NCBI GenBank assembly: GCA_002682825.1
Contig: NOKP01000001.1
Location: forward strand, 870,501-934,500
DNA: 64,000 nt
Direction of reading: 5' to 3'
From: Neonectria sp. B-13
Taxonomy: Eukaryota > Ascomycota > Sordariomycetes > Hypocreales > Nectriaceae
Position numbers and translations under genes: made by a program. The notes under the pieces were generated by a model. The model had not been told where the DNA came from, made no database searches, and saw only the letters and a program-made list of their open reading frames with translations. Positions 31,828 to 44,689 of this stretch are shown piece after piece. Numbering within the stretch: the stretch's first letter is position 1; each line of letters begins with the position of its first letter.

Positions 31828-32219
31828 GAGCGATGAGACAAATGGCAGATGGCATTAGCCGAATGGCATGTTTGAGCAGGCGCTGATATCCCCGAAAAGT
31901 AAGGCTGATGGGGCTGTTGAATTTTGTCCTTGTCGATGAGCTGTAAATATGACTTGTTGTTCACTGCACTCTGAGTCGAGGCTCCTTTCTTGCTTAACTT
32001 GATCATTGCAACGCTGGGGTTTGACCCAATAACTAGGTACCTAATACCAAGCATCTAACCCGTATGTGTCCGCGTATATTCCTCCCCGGACTGCCTGTGT
32101 AGTTCTACTCTGTAAGACATTGCCTCTCCGTCGCTCTCCCAGATGCCACTCTTAAATGCGACTCAGACGCAGCACAGCAAAATCAAAACAGTACAATATC
32201 CAACATGGCATACTCTATA
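31828..32219. other. Convergent intergenic
   Basis: 392 bp between the parvulin and LrgB-like genes. Nothing seen. Confidence 0.5.
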
Positions 32220-34237
32220 TCACCGGCTCGCCAGCCCCATGACCACCCCGCTAAACGGCGCAACTGTCGTGAAGACAACCGTCATGATTCCAAACACCGT
32301 CATCGCCAGAGCCGCATACGGGGCAGCGCGGCTCCTCGTTTCGTAGAGATAGGATACTCCCATCGCCGCCCCGTTGATGCCAATCGCGATCCCGGCCGCG
32401 ATGGTCACCGGATCGTCTCCCCTCAAGAGCCCTAGGTCTGGCTTTGAATCTGATCCATAGTCCTGACGTGAGCTCTGACTGGCCTCACCCGCTGGTTGGC
32501 ACGCGCCATCGGGCGACGAGGTAATGGTCCCCTCGCCCTTGACGCATATCTTGTCCAAAGCCCACGGATACAACAACTGTCCAAGGATGCCGTTGCTCAC
32601 CACAAGCGCCGCATTCGCCCCCAAGTTGCCACCCACGGCCGCCATGGCCGGCTTCGCCAGCGCCAGCGTCGTGCTCCGCGCGGCGAACGCGAGCGCCTCC
32701 GGTGCAGCGAGCCCGACACTCCGCCCGGAAAGAACCGACAGGAACACGTTCCCTGCCGCCGAAGCCACGGAGAGGAGCACCGTGAGCAGGCCCGCGAGGC
32801 TGAAGAGCTGGCGGCGGCACTCGTACAGCTTGAAGCCCCAAGTGAGGATGCCACATTCCAGGATGGAAAGGGCTGCGTCGCCCACGCCGAACCATGCTTG
32901 CATGCCGGCTGGGAGGGGCGTGGACGTTGCGGCCGAGGTCCAGAGTGTGTACAGCGGCGTGCCACTGCTGAACGTGTCCAAGACGGCCCGCAAGCTCCCA
33001 GGGCCGTAAGCAGCGGCCTTGCCCCTTGTGTAGGCTATCATGAGCAGCGTCGTCATCAGCACCGGATTCATCAGAGTCACCAGGGCGTTCTTTAGCCTTG
33101 ATGCGAACCGGTAGCGTGATGATGCTTTGAAGTTCTGCTGGAGTCGGACGGTGACGGTCCAGACAAACCACAAAACGCAGCCGTCGAGAATGCGTTCTTC
33201 CTTGGTAGCAGCGGCAACTGGAGCTCCGATAAGGAAGATGCTGAAGAAGGAAGCCCAAATGGGGAAATAGGAGGTACATATCTCCCACACAGGGGAAACT
33301 TTCGTGTGGACCGACAGACTCTGGTCAACTGACGAACTCCGGGTTGTGACAGGGGAGGGCTCGGTTTCTGGGGACGGAGTCGAGCCCCGGATGCTCTTCT
33401 CGCGATCACTGGCCGTTGGATCTGTACACTGTTCGAGGTTCGAATCGGACTGCCATATTATCTCGACTCGCGGTGGTGCTGCCCTTGTTGTTTGAGGGCC
33501 GTAAAAGTCTTCAGACACCGGAGATGTCGCGTTTGTTGCTGCGCTCATGACAAGAAGGGACAATCCGAAGATGACGGTCCAAGATGCAAAGTTGGTTACC
33601 ACTGGCACTGAGGTTAGCCATGTACCAAAGAATATTGGAGAGGAGACTGACTAACCGAAGTTTCCAATGATGCGAGCAATGTCGGGTCCGTTGAGGATCT
33701 CGCTTTGGTTGAGCATAACGAGTGGGATGGGGAAGCCCAAGCCGAGATGGGCGTTGATAAAATCGATCTGTGTTGTGTCGTTTGTCAACACCAGCAGGCT
33801 CTTGGACTCTTCGGCTCAACTACCTTCTTTTTAACATAGGCTTTGTATATGTCGTCGATGTCTCGAAAGCAAATATAAGCCAAGGTCATGGCGGTAAAGG
33901 TCAAGACCATCCCGAAGATGGACGAGAAGAAGGCCAGCTTCAACGGAGCCAGCGTCCGGCTCAGGCCCCAGATGATGAGCTCGCTCGCCAAGTAGATGAT
34001 CGCGAACCAGAGGAAGTCAAGACTCTTCTTGGTGATGACCACTAGTCGCTTTCTCCAGAGTGTCGATGAGACAGTCATAGTTGGGTTGTCTCGGTCTGTT
34101 TGAAACGTAAACACTACGAGCCATGTCGACAGCTGGGCGAGACGGGCGAGAACTGGGCGAAGGGGCCCATATGAGTGTCTGAGACAGCGATGCAGACAGC
34201 GGAGGATTTCAGAGACGTTGACTCTGGGTACGGGCAT
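32220..34237 (-). CDS. LrgA/LrgB-like fused membrane protein
   Basis: Three exons: 34237-33824, 33767-33656 and 33601-32220 (635 aa). The N-terminal third has several membrane helices (LWFAIIYLASELIIWGL; LAFFSSIFGMVLTFTAMTLA) and the segment INAHLGLGFPIPLVML, resembling the LrgA/CidA signature. A hydrophilic Ser/Thr-rich insert spans about 205-275. The C-terminal half is LrgB-like with about eight helices and its hallmark AKPAMAAVGGNLGANAALVV, NGILGQLLYPW and SYLYETRSRAAPYAALAMTV. The same order is found in plant plastid glycolate/glycerate transporter PLGG1 and, as separate genes, in bacterial lrgAB/cidAB. Function in fungi is not established; transport of small organic acids is inferred. 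The start at 34237 is the first in-frame ATG; a TGA lies further upstream. Confidence 0.85.
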
Positions 34238-36170
34238 TGTGCAACGGGCTGCAGGCGACACGGCGAGCAAGATGATGGACAAAAGGTTCGTCAAGACGAG
34301 CAACTCAGAATGTCCCAGACGGTGTGAAGGCGTTACACATGTCCCTGTACCTCGCGGGGAAGGGAGGATGTAGTTCAAAGGGCTCTGGGACTCGATGAAG
34401 AGACGAATGACACGTCATAGACGAGGGCGAGAGAAGAGCGAGTGAATCAAGAGGCCAAGGGGGTGATTGTGATGGGGACGAATTGCTTCGGGTTCCTTCT
34501 ACGAAGCTGGCCGAAAGGAGAGCAGATGGAAGGGCATTCATGCCGGTAGCAGCAGCAGCAGGACATTTTCCTTGCCGGACCGTTTACAGCTGCTCACTTC
34601 TCATTCAGTCTAGACCATGTAAGATCCCGGCTTTTTGGTGGAGGGAAGCAGTATGGACCACTCAGCGTCGCTGGACGACATGGAGAGTTGAGAATCGGGC
34701 GAATGGGCGACAACCAAACAGCCGTGTTGAGCAAACTTGGGTCATGTTGTTTGTGGTTTGTGCATATGTGGACGCCAGAGACAGGGTTCCGGGAACGGGA
34801 CGGGAAGTTACCCGCCTCGAGGCCCCAGTCGATGGCTCCGGCTCAGATGTGAGTGAGATGTGAAATGTATCAGGCTCGATCGATGTCGACCCGTGAGAGA
34901 TGGCCCGTATCCGTCGTAACAGACCCAGCTGGTGTTTACCGGCCAATCCAAGGGCAAGGGCGGAAACTGCACGTCATCCGAGGAGCAAACACGGCCTGGA
35001 AATAGCATCATGGCACCAAAAGCTGAGCCTCCCTCGCACGGTGAGAGAAACACAGCAGTCGATATTCCCCGCGAGATGAGCACAGCTTCACAGATAAAAC
35101 AACAGGGAGAAGAAAGGAGAAAAAAACATAGCCGGTCGAAGTGAATAGCGAGAGTGCCTGGACGTGCGGAAACAGATCTGACGGAAACCAACCCCCGGGC
35201 CACGGCAGGGACGTTGGGGGACGTGTGACGCGGAGATGGGATGTGTCGAATATGGACGCAGCGAGACCATGGGCAACGGATGGGTTTTGCAGGGTACGGT
35301 CCTGGGGTAAATGGGGTTGTTTGGGAGTGAGACTTGGCCCCCCTGGTGATGCCACAATCAAGACATTGCGATATCAATGAAATCTTGTTAGAGCGAGAGA
35401 CGGGAAGCGCTGAAGTCGTGGTTCGCTGATGAAGGAAGGTTTTCCAGATCGGGACCGAGGTGGACGACATCCAAGCGCCTCGCCCCTGAAGCCACAGGGG
35501 GGCGCTCCACTGTAGATCCCACGGTCCAGGTACGTGGCAGCCGTGGACAGCGCTGAGGCCTAGCCCAGGCACTCACTCCGCCTCCACTTGTCCATCCATG
35601 CACTGTAGCGTGCCACTGCCCGTCACCCAATCGACGGTTGCGCCCACCATCACTGACCGCCCAAAAGCTGTCTCGGATCTTGGCCCAACGTCGTGTGTTG
35701 TTGTTCGTCTTCCATCGCAATAGCAATCCAGAGAATTGAGCTCGTCTTGCACAGGAAAGACAGCAGCAGCGGTAAAGCATCAATGCTCGTTTGGATACTC
35801 TTGTCGACTGCGATAACTTTACCTTGTTCTGTAAATCATCCTGCCGGCCACTCTACATCTCGGGCACCTTCGGGTTTTCGGATCTCGCGATACCTGCCTC
35901 TCATTCCAAGTCTGGACATCGTGTGAGTTCACTTTGCCCCATTCCGTCCAGCCAAGCCCTGACAACCTCAGTCCCTTCGATCAGTTAAGCCCCTGCTCGG
36001 CCTAAACCTGGCCCGCGTCTCTCCTCTCTCGTTTCTGTACCACCCGAGCCAGCGACTCGCAACCCCCTTTTGGATTCACGGCCGGAACGTGGCTGAAGTG
36101 TGAAGCGTGTGTGCAACGTTCGCCGACGGCTTCACTGGAAAACGCCACCTCGCTATTCCAAAGGACCACA
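34238..36170. other. Divergent intergenic, LrgB-like / HAUS3-like
   Basis: 1.9 kb. The long minus-strand frame at 35572-34808 has low-complexity, non-coding character (Cys/Ser/Pro scatter, no domain). I do not call a gene. Confidence 0.45.
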
Positions 36171-38003
36171 ATGGATCCCGGCGCCAGCGGTCATGCCGAG
36201 GCCCTGCTACTCAAGGCCGGCCGCTCGTACGGCGTCCATGTTGTCAGAGACGACGTGCAACGGGCCTTGGCCGATCCTGATCGCGGCGCCGCCTTTGTCG
36301 AGTGGGCGAACTTGCATCTCGCGTCGGATCACCTCCTGACGGCTGATGAGCTGGCAGTGTGAGGACACACCCCCCACCCCCTCGACAGACGTCTCCTACG
36401 GATCGCTGACCGCGGCGCTTGGTTGCTAGATATACGGCCCTCGACAGAAGCGGCCAGGTCGATTTGCTGGCAGACGCGCACGACCTGGGCGAGGTGCAGG
36501 CGGTCAACGAGGACGACATCAGGGCTGCCATCGAGGAGCTCAACCGGTCCACCGCCACCATCTCCAAGCAGACTGAGACCCTGCGTCAGCAGCAGGATGC
36601 CCTCTCGCGCCTGGTCAAGAAGCGCGGTGAGAGCGAGGCCCAGCGTCGTGACCTGGAGTCGACCCGTCTCCGAGAGTCCGAGTCCCAGCGCAAAAAGCTC
36701 GCCACCGAGGTAACATGTTCCGAACCAAACCACAGCATTTCAGCTGACACAGCACATCAGGTGGAGGATCTCTCACACGGTCTCGGCTATCGACTCTCCG
36801 ACTTGGAGCAGCAGACCAAAGACGTGCGGACGATTCTCAATGAGACCGTTGATGGTATATTGCACTCCGACGACAAGCTCCTGTCCAGCCTCCAGAAGCT
36901 TGGCTGGGAGCTGGATCAGCGGGACCCTGAAGAGCAGCAGACGGTAGAGAAGCTGCGAGAGATTTGCATGCGGTAATTGTGTCCCACCTATCGGTATGGC
37001 TCATGGCTGACAACTTCAACAGCCTCATCAAGACTACCGTGGAGACCCTCCGCACCAGACTTGACAGGATTTATATCGAAGCAGTTCGCGCAGCAGAGCG
37101 CGCAGGGCAAAGCAAATCTGCGACCGGAAACGAAGTCAAGGAGCTTGAAGAGGAGCTCGAGTCGCTCTACTCAGAAATCTTGCCTGTCGCCCAGATGTCG
37201 GCTGAGCAGGAACATCTTGAGCCTGCAATGCAATCGACCAACTCGCAAAGCGGGCAAAGCTTGCGACGCTCAGCAGTAGCTGTGACATATGTTCGTATTA
37301 ATCCTCAATTACCACAATGGACCCACCCTGACATGGCCAGATTAATGAATCCCTCGATTATCTGCTCGATCGGATAGACCTCCTGGGAGGTCGGGTCGAA
37401 ACATTAGACTCGCACCAAATTGCGACTTCTTCCATCATATCTAAAGCCAGGGATGAAGTGTCCACCGCCATCTCTCCTGCTAGAAAGCCAATAAAGCAAA
37501 CCCTACCCGCATCGCCTGTTCGCAAACCCTCTCCGATCCGAATGCGCTCCAATACTACTGGCCATTCCTCTCGGAGTACCCGTCGACGATCCTCTGGAAT
37601 CCAAGATGAGCCCGCCATGGAGGCCCTCCTGCGCAACCTGGCACTCACATTGCCGCCGGCGCAGGACTCGACCTCCCACGAACAGGCCGCCGAGCTTGCT
37701 CAAGTCATCGCCGATCGTTCTGCTAAGGTCGATGACGTGGCGAGGAACGCCCAAGAGACATTCGAGGCTAATTCAGTTGCCAAGCTGGAGGATGCACGAC
37801 TGGCTATCCAGCTGCTGCGGGACAGCATCCTCGCGGAGAGCCCGTTTGGGGAAGTCAGACTCGTGGACCCGGAGATTGAAGGGTCCATCCACGTGCTTGG
37901 ACAGGAGGTTAACAAGGTCAAGGAGCAGTTGGACGCCGTGGATGTGAAGAAGGGAGTGAAGAGTGGCAAGAAGGCCGAGTTTGTGCAGCGCTGGGCATCA
38001 TGA
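36171..38003 (+). CDS. Augmin complex subunit, HAUS3-like
   Basis: Five exons: 36171-36358, 36430-36709, 36761-36972, 37023-37290 and 37341-38003 (536 aa). The N-terminus resembles the HAUS3 N-terminal domain (FVEWANLHLASDHLLTADEL, then YTALDRSGQ). Long coiled coils follow (IEELNRSTATISKQTETLRQ; QKKLATEVEDLSHGLGYRL-type heptads) up to about residue 330, then a basic Ser/Pro/Arg-rich linker (near 370-410) and more coiled coil to the end (FVQRWAS). Augmin recruits gamma-tubulin to existing microtubules to branch the spindle. The assignment rests on the N-terminal pattern and coiled-coil layout; a different coiled-coil protein is possible. The fourth intron uses a GTTCGT donor. All four junctions close in phase. 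Confidence 0.65.
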
Positions 38004-38439
38004 TTGCCAAGTCTCCCACGAAGATACTGACAGCCTGTTGTTTCTTGGATAGGTGGTTTAGTGTCCCAAAGCCGCACACGCCTGTATTGTGTAGGTGGTC
38101 TAGTTGAAAGCACATCTATATTTACATGAGCAAAACGCCTTCCCGGCAGTACACCCATCCACCACATGCCTCCATGACCACCACCAGATGACGGCTTCAC
38201 TCAAAGTTCCGCTGCCGTCTAACATCGAAGTCCTAGCCTGGACCGCGATTTTGAGATACTAGGCGACGGTTGATCACTACCACCATTGTCCGCTCGAGCT
38301 CAAGGCAATTCACTTACACGCTGGCACTGTAGATCGTCGAAGCTCATCATGGTTGTCATTTGGGCACACGCAGTCCATCGTCCTTCTCTCTTCACGCAGC
38401 GACTCCGTCGAGTTTTGTTTTCAACGCCCTCAGACGGCC
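38004..38439. other. Convergent intergenic, HAUS3-like / FAD1
   Basis: 436 bp with both 3' ends. Nothing else seen. Confidence 0.5.
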
Positions 38440-39459
38440 CTACCGATCTCGACCAAGGCGCTCCTCGTCATCGTCGCGGAGCTCGTACGCGGGTCGGAAG
38501 TGGGTGGCATCGTTGCCAACCGCCAGCGCCGGATTGGGCCGGGTATCCGTCACACCACCGAGGGAAGTGAAGCCCCGGTTGTACAGTTCGCAAAAGGGGA
38601 TCTCGAGATGGCGGATAAACTGTGTCGCTTCGTCAACAACTTGTGCCTCGACTGATCATGACACGGCATCGCCCTGCCTCACCAGGCGGGGGTTCCACAC
38701 CCGGGGGGAGGGAAGAAAAAGGGGTGGAAGGGGGGAACTCACGGCCCAGATCTCGACATAGTGCCAGTCGATGACGGGGTGCACGCGCATGAACTGCGGC
38801 CAGTCCTTGTCGGTAACGTCGAAGTGGGTGAGCAACTCGGCGTGCGGGTCGGTGCGGCGCGTGCCCATGAAGATGGCGTTGACCTCGGGCCGTTTCGCGA
38901 GGTACTCCTCGATGGCGGGCCGCATCTTGGTGACGTAGCGATCGAGGTCGAGGTGGTACTCGTCCGAGGTGGCGGCGACGAAGTCCTCGACCTCTTGGAA
39001 GGGCTTGGAGGAGACGATGTAGAGGGCCTTGAAGCGGAGAGCCTCGAGGCTCGGCTGCGAAGCGTCGGAGGTGTCGGATGACGTGGAGGCGGTTGGGGAT
39101 GGGTGTACGACGGGGAGACAGGCGAGGAGGAGGACCAAGAGGACTAGACAGTCCTTTCCGCCATTGTATGATATGGAGAGGTGCTCGCGACTGTTGGGTT
39201 CACGCAATGGGTCAGTCGAGGCGGAGAGGCAGAGGCAGACTATCATGACAAGTTTCACTCACCCGTATCGACGCAGCGCATCCTCGATGATGGTGTTGGA
39301 GATGCGGACCTGGTGCTGGACCTTCCGCAGCACCTCGTCCTGGAGGTCCTCGTCAAGAAAGGCGAGGACCTTTTGGCGCAGGTTGTAGCATATCTCTGGG
39401 AGCGGGCGGGCGGCGGCGGCGGTTGCGGCGCCGTTTGCGACGCCGTTGGAATGGGCCAT
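38440..39459 (-). CDS. FAD1: FAD synthetase (FMN adenylyltransferase)
   Basis: Three exons: 39459-39263, 39190-38743 and 38619-38440 (274 aa). The enzyme joins ATP and FMN to make FAD. It belongs to the PAPS-reductase-like family: the nucleotide-binding SYNGGKDCLVLLVLLLA motif lies right after the first intron. FEEVEDF-like VEDFVAATSDEYHLDL, EVNAIFMGTRRTDPHAELL (the GTRRTDP signature), FMRVHPVIDWHYVEIW and, in the last exon, PFCELYNRGFTSLGGVTDT and NPAL follow. It ends with an acidic/basic tail (RDDDEERLGRDR). The start gives MAHSNG with good context; an upstream in-frame ATG would add about 30 low-complexity residues. Phases close at both introns. Confidence 0.93.
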
Positions 39460-40690
39460 GATGGATGGGACACGGGGCACGGGATATGCGGAGGCCGGAC
39501 AGCGGCGGTATCGGTATCGGTATCGGGTGACGCAGGAATGGCGGTTCACCAGTCGAGAAGACGTCCCTTAAAACACATAAAACGACACAGCGACGACCAT
39601 TCTCGCGTGCAAACGATTCGCAGGTTGGGTTCGGATTGCTGCGCAGCGGACGATGGAGGAGGGTTCGAAGTGTCGGAAGGTGAGCCGCGGTGAGTTGCTG
39701 AGAATGGAAATGGGATCCGATGGAAGCGGATGGAGTCCGAGTGCCCCGCCATTTGCGAACCCCCGCGGCCGGGAACTCCAGTAACTATTGATTAAGCCGC
39801 AAGCCGCAAGCCCACCAGCCCAGTCCCAGCCTCGGCATCAGACACCCGGCAGGACGCTTTTTGCCAGGTGCGAGGTGCCAGGTGCCAGGCGCGTGCTGCA
39901 GTATCCGTATCTCGGGCGCGGCTGATGCCCCTCCTTTACTTCGTCAACTCTCTGCCCTTCTCATCAGAGGCGATTCATGATGGCAACCGCGACATGACTC
40001 GAGCATCCAGGCGCATGTGCGCTGCTCCTCCAGGTCACAAAAGCTGACTCAAGTTCCCTTACTTCTTTCGCCACCCCTGAGCACGATGCTGCCTGCAAAT
40101 ACCTACAACTCTTCTAGTCATCTCATGGAAGCGAGTTAGAAGCAAGATAAACCCTCAATTGGCCTAAGATAGCAGGTAGGCTAGCGCTATACATATCGTC
40201 CCATCTTCGTCTCCACAGCCCGACCCAGGCGTTCAAGCTGAAACGGTCAGGCGGTGGAGCCAAAGGTGAGACGTTTACCGATATCGTCCTCGCTAAACGT
40301 CCGGAAATGGATCAGGGTCCTTCACGAGTCTCACATAGGCAAGCCTACCATGAATGACTGGAAGTCAAATGGTTCACACGATCTGATTTCTGCATGCTGC
40401 TGTTTTATCAACGGCACCGTATCCACTCCATTACTACCAGTTGGGCCGAGCTTCGCCTACTCATCGTTCTGACTTGAGCACCTCTTCGTTCTTGTCCCTA
40501 GACTGTTACATCCGGAAAGCACTGTCGCCTTCAACTTGGCTAATCATCATCGCCAAATACTAGGTCCGGTATTGCACCCTGACATATCGGCGTAACATGG
40601 GAGTTGGCTTCCTTTGACCTTCAATGTGGACAGGTATGATGACGCATCTTCGCCCCCCATCCAAGTCATAACCCAAACGCGACCACCGCA
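39460..40690. other. Intergenic, FAD1 upstream / transporter 3' side
   Basis: 1.2 kb. It holds the FAD1 promoter with a GCCAGGTGC-type short repeat near 39860-39890. No gene. Confidence 0.5.
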
Positions 40691-42189
40691 CTAAATCATA
40701 GAAGCACAAGTGAAGGCGCCCTTCACCGTTCCAGCTTGGTACTCGTCCCTCTGTAACACGTTAGAGTCCGTCATCTTTTTTCAACCAAGCCAAGGCTACA
40801 ACTTACAATATTCTTGATCGAGGAATAAGTTCCGCCAACCAGGAGAATGAGTCCCATGATGAAAATGAGTCCATTGACAATACTCCAAAAGAGATTTTCC
40901 TTGCTATACCACTTTCCCTGCCTGAGGAGAATGAACCACATCATGGCAGGGATGTACAGCGTGAAGCCCGAGTTCAGCAAGCTTGACGTGATGGCAATCA
41001 AATCGCTGAAGAAAGGGATGGACTCAGCCACGACAAAGCTGATCCAAGTGAATATCGAGATGATAATCAACCACGTTATCCAACCCTTCTTGGTGTTGAC
41101 GAAGCGGGTAACGCTATCCCTGTACATCCTGCCATGGATGTACCGCCCAGCGACAGTTGTGTTGATAGAGCCGCTGATGAAGATGACGGGAAGCGCAACT
41201 CCAAATGCAACCTTGGCCACTGTACTGCTCGCGGACAGAATCGCTGGCGACTTGACGCCGACTCCCACAAACGAGTAGATGAGAGCACCAGTGATGGTAT
41301 AGATGAAGATCTCAATCCCCCCCAGGGTCCAGATGGCCTTCATATAGTCCTCCGGCGTGTGCATCTCGTCCATAAAGGAAAATTGGGAAATCGAGAAGCT
41401 GTAGGCGAAGAAGATGTTGCAAATCGCGATGAACGCAGTCGCGAAGCTGATGTCCTCCTTTGGCCACGCCGACCATTCAACCGGGGCTGCAGCGGACGAT
41501 TTCTCGACTCCAGTTGCAATAATCGTGATTCCAATGGCCAGAATGATCGAGACAAAGTCGATGTAGCCGAGGATGGCTACTTCGGCGAAGCTGGGAGGTA
41601 CAGCCAACAGCAAGAGGACGACTGCTGAGACGACGCCCCAGACTAAGCTGCAGACGCTGCTTTCGGTGAGAACCTGAAACGCAATAGTCCCCGTTAAACA
41701 ATGCGAGGCCGTGAGGAAGATGAGCTGGAGGGTCAACATCACGCCAAACACTTCGTATCCAACACGGCCAAACATCAGCCCTCCTGCGGCAGGGTAGTGC
41801 TCAACATGTGGGAAGGTCACCTTGACCTGTCCCACGATGTAGGACGTGTAGATGGCGATCAGACCGATACCGACGGAACAGATGACGCCCGCGACCATGC
41901 CGAGGGTCGCGAAGGCGGCCGGGATGGACAGCGAGCCCAGGGCGATGGCCTGGACGATCAGCACGATGGTCAGGCGCTTCCAGCCGAGGCGGTGGAACTT
42001 GGCATTTCCAGCCATGATCTTGCGCCGCTCGAATTCGGTCACTTCGCCCACCATCTTCTCGCTGGTGGAGTCGTCCGGGGCCAGCAGGTTGCCCGCGCCA
42101 TGATTGTCGGTGCTCTTGGTGACGTTGGTGTCCTTGTTGATCTGGTCGGCGGCCTCGGCCGCAGGAGGAGTAGTTGTCGTGGGGATCAT
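40691..42189 (-). CDS. Amino acid transporter, AAAP family
   Basis: Two exons, 42189-40807 and 40750-40691 (480 aa). Residues 1-60 are a hydrophilic cytoplasmic tail. About 11 membrane helices follow, beginning GWKRLTIVLIVQAIALGSLS and including LPVIFISGSINTTVAGRYIH, a typical segment of fungal neutral amino-acid permeases of the Mtr type (Aa_trans domain). The last intron was added because reading through it gives an unrelated tail, whereas splicing gives the family-like ending SIKNIRDEYQAGTVKGAFTC. The protein imports amino acids with protons across the plasma membrane; specificity cannot be read from sequence. It lies alone on the minus strand with about 1.8 kb of gene-free upstream sequence. 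Confidence 0.92.
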
Positions 42190-43948
42190 TGTAAATTGTT
42201 GATTAGTCTATCATGGTCACACAGACGTTTTCGGGGTCCAGAACTCTGTGGTTCAGGAGTATCGGTGCAATGGGAACCGCGAAGAGGACGTAGGTATCTG
42301 GCGAGGAGGATGAATAAGTGAGCAGAAGAGGCAATCGAGGCGGGTCAGAAAGGACTCTCAGGATGGGGACGGGAGCCTTTTGAGGACGCGACGGCTGCCC
42401 CGAGCACCCGAGGTCGGACCTGGAGCTCAGGGACCCTAGGGAACCTGAGCAAGAGCAAAACCTGTCTGTCAGTCGATGATGATCAGTCATACGAAAGTCT
42501 CCATCTAGAGTGGTGGTCTAGCCTTGACCCGGCATAGACCACCAAGCTTTGATCCATGGAGTGGACCCTTCTATCCCGATTCTAAAGAGAAACAAGCTAC
42601 GGAATAACTGGGAGGGGTCTTTAGTTGGTTGTCTAGGTTCCGGGGAAGCTCAGGATCGTGAACAGGTGATCTTGTTGGCATCCTCCGACCTTGCTTTAAG
42701 TTTGCTGCAAGTTCGCACTCATTGAAAGAGTTCGTTTGCTGTGGCTTGCTCTCAACCACACAACCGGAGAAGACAAAAGCAAAACGAGAAAGCATCCCAG
42801 ACGCGACTTACGCGAGTCTCAAGTGCCAAAGCGTTCAGTCCAGTACGTCAGGGGGAAACAAAAGATGTGTGACGGGGAGAGAAGAAAAAAAAAGACCACA
42901 GCCATGTGGATTCCGTGACTCAATAGTCGGTCCATTTTACCTAATACTCCATGCTACCGCGGACACCCCGAGTCAGACGATGGGGATGATGGACTGTCGT
43001 CGAGCGACGCGAGGCATTTCAATTCGTCGCGAGGACATCCCGTGTTCCATCCGATGGAGTGAGATATGGGGTTTGGAGATCAGGGCCTCCACAGCGGCTC
43101 CGGACCGGTCACGAATGGAAGCGTTCTAGAAGTTGAGGCAAAATTGGTAATGGGGCGGGAAGCATTGGCCAGGGGTAGCTAGTTGTTCCCTGCCTGTGTT
43201 ACAAGCTATCAAAAGAAGAAATATCAAGATGCCATTGTGAACAACGGCATTTCCAGTACTTGATATGTTCATGTAGATCGTACAAAGTAATTAAAGGTTT
43301 GTGAAGCCAAACTAACGGCCAACCCTGAATACCTTAGCGTGGACTACGGAAGTGACAGCCCGGGCCATCGGCTTCGACACAACACGGCCCGTTCATCCTG
43401 GCAAAATTTTCTCCTCATGCCCCAGAATACAGTACCCGTTGTAAATCTGGAGACAGTGACTCCTCAGCTGGTCAAAGCATTAGGCTCCGTCTTTCCATGG
43501 GAAGATCAAGCGGTGCCTTAACCCATTGTAAATGCGACAGTCACCCGGCACGCACAGATCGATGCCACTTCTCGGATGAGCCGAAATGCCACGTATGATC
43601 ACATTAATACACCTCGTCCGTTTACATCATTTCCTATATTATTGCCTGTGTCATGCTCCGATGTCTTCGCGCTTAGACCTGCTTCCCAGACCGTGTTGTT
43701 GCACCCAGCAACGATTCTTAATAATTCAACCTGCATTCAAGTAGAATGCTCGCACACAAAACGGGACCAAACTTTGGTGACAAAAGACCAACACCATCAT
43801 TACCTTAAACAGAGTACTCATAGCCATCATTCGCATAAAACAGATGAAGCAAGCAGCCGTAGCTTCGCATCGACCCAACCGCATCAAATGCTCAAAGGGA
43901 TCGAAGCAAACAAATCACAACGCCAGAAACGCCGTGCATCCAATTTTC
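42190..43948. other. Intergenic, 1.8 kb
   Basis: Upstream of the amino acid transporter and downstream of the SigF-like gene. Slightly AT-richer from 43200 on. No convincing gene. Confidence 0.5.
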
Positions 43949-44689
43949 CTATCCCCTACACCCCCGTTTGCTTGGTCGCTGATTGAGTAAACCATTCAAT
44001 AAAACGTACGCGGGCAAGAACAGCAAGGAGCCCATCACGCACAACCAGGTGGTATACAGTTGCCACATGAACCAAATAAACGGACCTAACCCTGGTACCA
44101 GAACTTCGACGCAGTCGGCCACTGGATACAGGTCCTCTTGGCTGGCAATATAGTACTTTGGCTTGATGTATTGAGGGCTGGCCGTGGCGTCGTCCGGTGC
44201 CGATGGGGTCCGCTGGGTGAGTTGCAGAACGGAAACGAGTCGAACGGGAGCCTTGTAGAGAGGGAGAAACCCCAATGCAAATGTCTGCCGGAGTGATACG
44301 GAGAGCATACCGCTTCTCTGTTCGAATGCTGCGTGAAAAGATTAGCATTTGCAACGGATCCTCTTCGATCATGGTGCTTACCAGCAGAGTCGACCTTGAT
44401 GTCGAGATGTGGGCTAAGAGTGCGATACCATCGATAAATGGCAAGTACTAGCCACAACGATTCAATCCCGCTGGTCGGAGGATTTGAGCCTTTGGAAAAG
44501 GACGAAGCACGGCAACCAGGGTGTGAAAATGATGCGTTGGGGAGAAAGTAGTGTGACAAGGCACTTTCTTGTTGCTCGGGGCTGCCCTGCGTGAGATCTC
44601 TGATGACGCCCGCGATTTCCTGCACTGCATCAGTTAGTACTGATCGAGAGTCACTTAGACTCTAGGTGATGCTTACCTGGATGCTCCAT
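43949..44689 (-). CDS. SigF-like NTF2 domain protein
   Basis: Three exons: 44689-44677 (13 bp), 44624-44382 and 44328-43949 (211 aa). The first intron has a perfect TACTAAC branch point. The sequence MEHPVQEIAGVIRDLTQGSP, then ALSHYFLPNASFSHPGCRA, WLVLAIYRWYRTLSPHLDI and, after the second intron, LSVSLRQTFALGFLPLYKAP matches the fungal family of NTF2-like proteins annotated as SigF-like. The C-terminus has YIASQEDLYPVADCVEVLVP and a hydrophobic hairpin (IWFMWQLYTTWLCVMGSLLF) that probably anchors it in a membrane. No enzymatic residues are known; members may bind small ligands. The tiny first exon encodes only MEHP plus one base. The family call is from pattern memory. Confidence 0.8.

Noticed and set aside
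34808..35572. 254-codon minus-strand frame between LrgB-like and HAUS3-like genes
   Set aside because: Composition is scattered Cys/Ser/Pro/His without any motif, and overlapping frames are open on the other strand.
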